Positions 46,900 through 64,000 of a stretch of DNA of 64,000 nucleotides are shown here, piece after piece. Both the position numbers and the translations under genes were made by a program. Numbering within the stretch: position 1 is the first letter of the stretch; every line of letters begins with the position of its first letter. Source of the DNA: Apostichopus japonicus (lineage: Eukaryota; Echinodermata; Holothuroidea; Aspidochirotida; Stichopodidae); the NCBI RefSeq assembly GCF_037975245.1, contig NC_092582.1:12492577-12556576 (forward strand), read 5' to 3'. The notes beneath the pieces were generated by a model. The model saw only the letters and a list, made by a program, of their open reading frames with translations. It was not told where the DNA came from and did not search any database.

Positions 46900-49800
46900 A
46901 TGATGACAACTCCTGGAGGTGGTAAACGTTTAAATTGGTACACAGACCATCCTGTGGTTCGTATGAATTGATTTATGTAGTTTAGTGCCAAATTGTATGA
47001 AAGTTGGCAAATCTGTCATATGTACTTATAAACTTTCAGCTATGTTAACTAGCTTTGAATTTGTTAGGGTACTGGTTGTACGAAATTTAGTCACATTGTG
47101 GCTATTCGTCAATATATGTTTATTCACATCTTACTTGCATAATGCACAACTTTGCCGTTCACACTGAGTAATACCTGCAGTCTACACTGAGGCACACCCT
47201 ACGCCAGACTTGCTTCCATTTTCCTTTCCTTTAGTTTTGACAATATCACTGGCTCATGCCTTAATGTAGTTATTACTTAAAGCGCTCTACTTGCTACAAG
47301 TCTGCATTGAACATTACTGAGTGCAGATCGAGTACACCTTTTGCCAAGTCCACTATTGGTATTGCAACAACAAACACAGTTTTATCATGATCATTGTTTC
47401 TAGGTGACATGATAATTTTTAAAGAAAAACTGAGTAGCTGCCAACATGAGCTAGTCCTTCAAAAATTGCACTTTGTACAAAAAAAATTATCCAACACAAA
47501 CATTTGCATGTGGTGGCATTTGCAGATAAGATCAACAATGCACAACAACGTTGCTATAAGGAACAACTTGTAATTAGAAAGCTCGTAGGAAGTGGAAGAT
47601 TGTTGCAGAAGGAAGAGGTGAGGGTATAGTTTAGTAAAGTCTATAGATACTTGCTATTCATAGGAAGCCATAACTATATACTGGTCAGTACTAACGTTAC
47701 TACCTCCAGGCTACAAATTTGTATCTGTATGTAGACTTCTGTAAAACTTGCTCTATTTAGATTACATAATATGACAGTATGACTTTCAACTTGTTATGAC
47801 ATCTCTTTCCCTGCCAGGCAAAAGAGAAATTCATGTTGTTTGCCTGGTTGCTGATATATAGCAATGGCACAACTCTTCTGTTGGGTAAATAGGCAAACTA
47901 ATCTCCAATGATGAAGCTACACCTTCTTGACTATTTCCTTACCAGGGTAGGCTTGGGCATGTAACCCGGAAATACTAGTTGGAGCAGGGCGGCGCTTACA
48001 GTCACAATACTGTACTCCTGTCCTGTAACTTGTGAAGCTTTGGTACACAATGTGGCACAGATTGTGAGGGGGAGGGGAGGGGCACAATAGCCTGCATGGG
48101 GGTGGGTACAGCTCCCCCCCCCCTGTGTCCTGGCATGGCTATGGGCCTGGGTGGGCTGTAGGGAATCGAGAACTGTCCCTATCAGAAGTTCCTAGAAAAA
48201 TGTTCACACAGAAGAGTTACAGCTTCTCTGATTAAGTCAATGAGCATGTCAACCCAAATGCTCGTCACGCTTAAATTATTTTCATACAGAACTGGCAAGT
48301 AGGGTTTCTTAGTAAAGTTCCCTCCCTTTTTTATTTTCATAACATACTAAACATCCACCACTTAAACCCATGGCCACTTAATTAATGATGATATTAATTA
48401 ATACTTCATTAGTAATTAATGACATAATAACTGTGTTATGAAACAGCACCTCTGCTGTACCTGATCATAAGTTTGTCAGTAACTTGCAGTGAGCTGTGAG
48501 CTTTTAAATTGTAATATACCCTCGGCTTCTGGTCGTACAAATTGTGAGAGAAAACTGACTTGTGCACAAACTGTGGAGAATAGGTAAGAAGCTAAGTGAT
48601 AACTGATATACTCAAATAAAGAAGTCTATTCTTACAGGGTTTTTTTTTTTCATTCACATTAAGTGAAGTCATTTTTATGAATGTGAGTATAATATATCGT
48701 CAAATCACAATAAACAGTGAGATCAATTCTTTTCCAGCTGGAAGAGATGAAGGAATGGGGCTTTGACGGAAGAGTCAGTGTTCATGCAGCATTTACAGTC
48801 TACTTGGATCTGTGTGAAGGTGATGACTTTTTCAAATAGATTGTATCCTGCATGTGAGACAGTTTTTTATATAGTAGAAGTAAATCCTAACATGCTTTCT
48901 ATGTTGTGTGATAGTGAAGTATGTTAATCAATCTTCTACAAACAGTGTCTATTACAAGGATAAATTCACATTCATATACTTATATATATGGAGTAAAACA
49001 AAATCTTATTGACGCATTTAGGCAAAAATATAAGTCACTCTGTTAATATTCTGTTAATATTAACAAAGAAATTGCATCAGCAAGTATATTCACCAAAATA
49101 TTAGGGAAATTAATGATATGAAATTGACTGGGAAATTTTGAGCAATCTTTATAAAACCAAAAATTGTCAGGGGAGTAAATTCTGTGTTTTGGAATTGCAT
49201 CTACAGTAGTTACTGTAGAGGGCTACACAAAACCTGCAACAACCAATGTTTGTAGGAATTAAAGGCATTGAAGACTCGACCCAAACCGCGTGCCACCCTC
49301 TGAAAAAGTTAACTTTCCGTTGCTTCCGAGTTGCTTCTTGTCGCTACAAAATGCAGACAGTGATGAAACATGAGACCTTGTTATCTTTTAGCTAGACCTG
49401 AGATGTCCATCGCTGCTATGTACACTGTGTTGTGGGTATTGACCGTAGCTGTATGTATTGACTGTACACTAGTGTCTCATTACCGACGGTAGCAAGCTGT
49501 GTGTGTATTTTCTGGGATCGATGGTGGTGTCTAACACTTCTGTTACACCTCATTCGAAACTAGGTCAGATTACCAGCATGAGACGTTTCTTTGTGCGCGA
49601 GTCTTCACACCCTTGATAATATCCTATGCATTGTACAAAATGGCGTTTACAAAGTTTCCAAACAATTATGCAAGGTATCTTTAGTATTTCTGTAGATGCA
49701 GATTGAGACTATTGTTTTCTAATAATTCTTGCCAACACTTTAATACTAGTTTCCTGTGAAATTCCTTTTATTTAATTGGAATCTTTTGTATCTTGAGTAT

Positions 49801-50960
49801 TAAAGTATAAAGCTTTTGAATTTCTACGTAAAATTTTTCTTCTCTTGACATTTTTCCTACGTGATTCGTTTTTCTTTACAGCTAAAACTTGGTGGAATGT
49901 CAGTGTTCATCCTTGCCAAGAATTACAAATGGTTTACATTACTGGGAAACCAGTGAAGAAGGCTCACATGAAAACAGTCTTACCTGTCCTGGCTCAAGAG
50001 GAGATCAGTGTGGAAAGGTAAAGTGCTCATAATCGGTACCTCATCATTAAAGAATGGAATAATTTAGTGACGAGATCGTTTGAAGCAATTTTGAGATTTA
50101 CGAAGTTTGTATATTATCATAAAAATAGCAAACAATGTTCGGGCTACTTTTTCATAAATCATATCTTTTCAGTTAAGTATTAAACAATTTGGTACTATTT
50201 CTGTAGCATTTATCTATTCTCTAGCTTGATAAATGATCCCTGGAAAGATATAGAAACTTGGTAAAAAAATGTATTAATAGACTAATTATAATGATAATAA
50301 TAATATGTCAGTATCATTAAGTAAACATCCTGGGAGGCAGCTATTTTACAATTTACTAAGCAGCAACATATGGATGAGGGTAGATGAAATGGCTTGTAGC
50401 TTTTTCTCCTTGAGGAGGATGGCTAGATGCAAGTAACAATTTTGGATGAAAATTTACAGCTTTGATGAAGCTCCCTGATTACTTTGCTTGGCCTAAGCTC
50501 CCACATGATGTGTTCATTGCATCTAATGCCATTGCTATATATACAGCTGTAGGAAGTTTAATTTAATAAATTTACTATCAGAAATATACTTGGATGACAA
50601 AGTCGATCCCGAAGCAATACCCGCATATGTACCGTGGCATCTTAAATAGATACGGTGTCAAACTAAGACAGAATGTTCGGTTTGCTTTTCAGGATGGACA
50701 CTTTTTTAAAGTTCATCAAACCTCTATCTACGAATGAGAAATGTGAAGGTGATGGAGATAAGAGCCAAGAAGAAAAGGCACATGTGATTACTCTAGCTGT
50801 GGTAGACACTGATTCAACGATTGTTTACTATAATATCAGCAACCACCTTCAGCAACCAAAGAACCTGGATGAGCTTGAAGAGGATGGGTCAACCACACAG
50901 AAACAGAAGAAGAGAAAAGGTGGACAAAGATGGCATTCTAAAAAGAAAGGGAAACCTTGA
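46900..50960 (+). CDS. tsen15: tRNA-splicing endonuclease subunit Sen15 (TSEN15), 5 exons, 212 aa
   Basis: Exons are 46900-46960, 47526-47617, 48738-48819, 49882-50017 and 50693-50960. All phases close. Family features in order are NWYTDHPVV, then LEEMKEWGFDGRVSVHAAFT followed by VYLDLCEAKTWWNV, CQELQMVYITG, LPVLAQEEISVERM and VITLAVVDTDSTIVYYNIS. The last aligns with the TSEN15 C-terminal strand block (TLAIVESDSTIVYYKL in human). A Lys/Arg-rich tail (residues about 190-212) follows and is longer than in human TSEN15 (171 aa). Exon 2 (30 codons, KINNAQQ...LLQKEE) has no counterpart I know in human TSEN15. It is supported by matching phase and a good GTGAGG donor but has a weak pyrimidine tract; exons 1 and 2 are less certain than 3-5. 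Sen15 is a non-catalytic structural subunit that pairs with Sen34 in the nuclear endonuclease that cuts introns from pre-tRNAs. Confidence 0.9.
49263..49613. mobile_element. TTAA-type MITE, copy 2 (351 bp), uninterrupted
   Basis: It is the reverse-orientation twin of the element at 31667-34278. Termini AGGCATTGAAGACTCG and CGAGTCTTCACACCCT lie with TTAA on the left (49259-49262) and a decayed TGAT on the right. It lies in TSEN15 intron 3 and keeps the empty form of the site that is filled in the other copy. Confidence 0.9.
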
Positions 50961-53900
50961 CGACAAGTGGCTCTGAATTGATATTTCAGTGTTCTATGCG
51001 GACATTGCTTTATTACTCACCTGGAGGCTTGAGCAAGAATCTCTACAAATGAGAAGAAGAGATGAGATGTGACTATAAACTGCCGAGAGAATGATCTCCA
51101 CGAGGGCAAGAAAGTGAGATCGCTAAGAAGATGAAGATGGCAAGAACTTTGGGGAAGATGCACCACCTGTGATATTTATATATTGAACCTTGAGAGTTTA
51201 CTAGGGCTTATTCGCAGATTCAGAATCAGCAAATACACAATGGGAGAAAGATGTCAATGGCTTATTAAATCATTAACTTTCAAGGCATGGCAAGGGGGGG
51301 GGAGGGAGGGGAGGGGGAGAGTTGTGGGAAGTTCTCAATGGTTCTTCATCACAGGTTTAGTCAGATGCGTAATGTAAGATGAGTATGTTTGGTATTGGTA
51401 TTCTCATAGAATGATGTGGTTTCGTTGACTATCACACGGCATTTATCACAAAAAGAGGCTTTTGTTGTTAATTCTCATTGTGCAGCCACAAAGGGTGACT
51501 CCTGCACAGAGCATCTATTGTTGTGGCAACGTATGTGCAATCTAACTTATAGTCAAGCCAAAACTATGGTAAATATTTGAGGAGAGTCACATAATATAGT
51601 CTATATGTATAAGAACAGAGAGAGAGGTTTTGACAACTCCCTATTGTTAACCTTAGGGAATATTTGTCAAGTCACGTTCCAAATAACAATAAAAATTTAT
51701 TGTGTTTGTTGTGGTAAAAATACACACTGCATTTGTTTGCCAAGATGGGGCGTGAAGAGTAGTAAAAATCACTTTGTATTGATGAGAAGATATCAAGTAA
51801 CTAATGTATCCATTCTGAGTGAAATTGAGTTCCACGATAAAGGGCAAGTTTATACTAACGATAAACGTGGATAGAAATATGTGTAAGTGAAATTGTTCTT
51901 TTTTTCTTCTTACTTTAAAGTGCAAAGTCGGAATTTTGTGTCCCCAAATTAAGAGAAAACAAGCCATTCATTTTCTGATTCATTTACTGCTGATTATGTG
52001 TTTTGTGCAATAAAACTTGTCCTTTTGAATTTACACTGACATTCTTTTATATTTTAATGTCAGTTGTCTGTTTTGTCTCTACCCCTTCCCCTTCCCTAAG
52101 TAAATGCTATCTAAATTGTTGCTGCACTTCCTTCCCCTCCTACTACCTCACTGCTCTTCCTTCCCCCTACTACCCCCATCACCCCCCCCCCCCCACACCA
52201 CCGCCACCCTCCATTACTAAAAGCTATTATCTTTACTATATTAGAGTACTGAATTAGAGTCCATATGTTAGGGATCCCATATTGTGACATCAAACGCCAT
52301 CAGTATTGTCCCAAATATGCTAGAAAGTTGAATAATGGTCACCCATGTTTGACCAACAATAATTGATTGCCACCGTCAGAGCATCTGTTCATCTCTTAGT
52401 AGACATGTATGTCTAAGTGAGCCCTCCTTCACGTCTGGAGATGAATTGGAACCTCTCAGAAGGTACTTTTCAGAACGTTTTAGCATGCTAAATTTAGGGA
52501 TAATACTGACGAATTGAATAAATGGGTAAATATCATTTTGGTTTGGATGATGTGAACACTGTTTAAATTGTAGGGGGGGGGGGGGGTAGTATTAATCACA
52601 GCTTTTATCCATGCACCCTCCATCCAAATAAGAAGATTTCAGGGCTTGACAGTTTTGCTGTCTGGGGAATAACAAAACAACCATACAGAGAAAACAGTAA
52701 AAAATGGATCCATTTTCGCAATAATGAATAGACTCATTTTATTACCATGTCAGCATCAATTATATTTGATATTCAGAGAAAGACATGTAAGCAAAACATA
52801 AACAACAAAAATTCTAATACGTTTTGAAAAGTACTTTCCCGAGGATTTTTGTTACCATTTGAACCAGAAATTGAGTAGGCTTTGGTTTAATCAATTTTAT
52901 CCAAACAATTTGCACAACTAAGACCCATTATTGTTAATGTTTGAGTGCTAAGATTTCAATTCATAACCGGTAGGCTAATCAGTTGGAAACATAATGGGGT
53001 ATCTTTTCGGATGATGCTGACAATTTGTAGTCGTACACTAATCCAAGAACGGCAGTAAAAAGTCAAGCTGTACAAATACCTATTCTTTGTTCAAAGCTTT
53101 CATCATAGCGAGGAAATCGTTTTTTCGGTGCTGGTCTGGCAATCATTCTCGTCTAAAAGGCAATATCGATGACAATATAACATGTAAATGCTATCATTTG
53201 GTCTTCCAGCAAACACAATCTTTGTATAACACAATGCGACATTTTAAGAAACTTTAAAGATAACAGAAGTTAAACCAGATGGAAACTGTCATCATTATAT
53301 TTTTTCTAAATCAATATTTTATTATTATTATATAATAATAATAAAACGGAAGATAGACGTTTCCTTTGGGGCGCCCCCACTTATTGTGATATGATTGTGA
53401 CGTAACACCAACGGTAATGAGCTAGAAATTCACGTAATCATTGCAATGTAAATGCAGCTGTGTGATATATCTTTAACTTCCGTACACAACGATTGCGAAA
53501 CCAAGTTCTGAGTATTTCTCTTAAAATAGATCAAAGTGTAAACTCTCCCCGAGGATATACACTAAATGGTTAGTCATGTATAGCATTAAGTCTAGTTCAT
53601 TCGTTTTTCAGAAATTCGTCCCCTCGGTTTCTTTCTTTTTTGATTTATATGCGCAAAGAAGAAGCAAATAACGATGTCCCTTTAGTGTTCGATTATTACC
53701 AGAATTAAGGTAAATGCAGGCAATACCCACATAAATGTTTCTGTTAGTCCTCAAATGTTCAACACGTCCAGTGCTGGGTAGAAACTCTATGGAGGGGGGC
53801 ATTTGAGGAACATCGAGAAACACTATGTATCGTCCGTGTAACATGGTGATGCATTTGATGTGCGTTTACACCAGAGCCTTTTCTAAGAATGTTTTAGTGG

Positions 53901-54140
53901 GTGGGGCATTGTCTCAAAAGGGACCATCATATTGTGGTTGCACACTTCTGACTAATTTTACATCAGAAGAAATGCTATGAACATTTCGTTAAAACTAACT
54001 GAAATAGCGGATACTGTCAAGGCGTCCACATTATCGTAGGACTACTTTCATTCAGGATGTACAGAATCTCAGGGGGGAGCTTCACACTCCCCGAACCCCC
54101 CCCCCCCCCACCCCAGCAGGCTACGGTATTGGCGTCAATC
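50961..54140. other. Region between convergent TSEN15 and the maltase gene
   Basis: It contains the TSEN15 3' UTR, with AATAAA at 51688-51693 and 52009-52014. Also present are homopolymer G/C tracts near 52573 and 54099, an AT palindrome near 53318-53345 and otherwise AT-rich DNA with no recognisable gene. TTTATT at 53318-53323 could be the maltase poly(A) signal in reverse. Confidence 0.5.
52009..52014 (+). promoter_or_regulatory. Candidate polyadenylation signal of TSEN15
   Basis: AATAAA lies about 1.05 kb past the stop codon. A closer alternative is at 51688-51693. Confidence 0.4.
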
Positions 54141-63525
<9,385 letters not shown>

Positions 63526-64000
63526 CTAAAACAAAATGTACAAGAAACTGCGCGACATCTGATTTCTGTACAGTCTTGTAAATGGTGTGCGTTAAATTTG
63601 ATGACGCTACTATATATCAAGTTTTATAAAATATTTTTTTATATTGTCGTTCTATCATAAAGTGCTTTTTTCCCCCCTACAGCAGTTTTGATTAAAGACA
63701 AACTTAGTGAGTTTAAGATATCGCTTAGAGTACATATACTGAGTTCTTAATAGCTGCTTGGCTTATAACGTTGATTTTCAAAATTTTCTTGTAAATATGG
63801 ACAATTCACAAAATTAAAAAAAATTACACCTGTCATCATGTCAAACAAAGTATATTAAGAAATCAAGAACTAAATTAAAAAATGAATAATCTTTAAACTT
63901 TATTTGAAGAAGAATCATCTATGGGTGACGACAATATTACTTGGGTAATACCAAGTAGGATTGGTAAATTCGTTAGACAACGATATTGAATAATGCTGTA
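63526..64000 (-). other. Maltase intron reaching the window edge
   Basis: No exon with the expected upstream GH13 motif (a WW...YQIYPRSF-like block) was found here, so the preceding exon lies beyond 64000. Confidence 0.6.

Overview
This is a eukaryotic nuclear window: AT-rich, with genes split by GT-AG introns and dense small DNA transposons. Proteins reconstructed exon by exon match animal orthologues. The gene content, the frequent 'aggcctag'-type repeats and the hAT/MITE load suggest a marine invertebrate deuterostome. An echinoderm such as a sea cucumber is my best guess, but this is inference and was not tested by search.

Six protein-coding genes are supported, on strictly alternating strands. 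(1) + strand, about 1-9030: the last two coding exons of a dimethylarginine dimethylaminohydrolase (DDAH). (2) - strand, 16725-34517: a complete 13-exon Peter Pan/SSF1 ribosome-biogenesis factor (PPAN, 519 aa). (3) + strand, 34912-39017: a complete 6-exon proteasome subunit beta type-1 (PSMB1, 237 aa). (4) - strand, 41361-46534: a complete 6-exon COQ4 (299 aa). (5) + strand, 46900-50960: a 5-exon TSEN15 (212 aa). (6) - strand, 54141-63525 and running off the right edge: the last nine exons of a GH13 maltase-like alpha-glucosidase with a C-terminal tail of GPI-anchor type.

PPAN/PSMB1 and COQ4/TSEN15 are two head-to-head pairs whose start codons are 394 and 365 bp apart, so they probably share bidirectional promoters. 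The pairs DDAH/PPAN, PSMB1/COQ4 and TSEN15/maltase converge tail to tail. The middle four genes are housekeeping functions: 60S ribosome assembly, proteasome, coenzyme Q synthesis and tRNA splicing. They are not one pathway.

Non-coding space is mostly introns and intergenic DNA. It holds hAT-like MITEs with intact 8-bp target duplications (1733-2100, 22574-22957, 60479-60842) and a TTAA-type MITE pair (31667-34278 and 49263-49613). One copy of that pair is split by a 2.25-kb terminal-inverted-repeat element, and the other serves as the empty site. Also present are a 4-bp-TSD MITE (7690-7910), a 513-bp element (55266-55778), a near-perfect 125-bp palindrome (4541-4665), a tRNA-derived SINE-like repeat (5390-5643), a 12-copy ~113-bp minisatellite with higher-order structure (14012-15373) and several short tandem arrays. 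I found no CRISPR array, prophage or clearly new multi-gene system. The strongest leads are the nested transposon history, the bidirectional gene pairs, the repeat-bearing PPAN tail and the GPI-type maltase.
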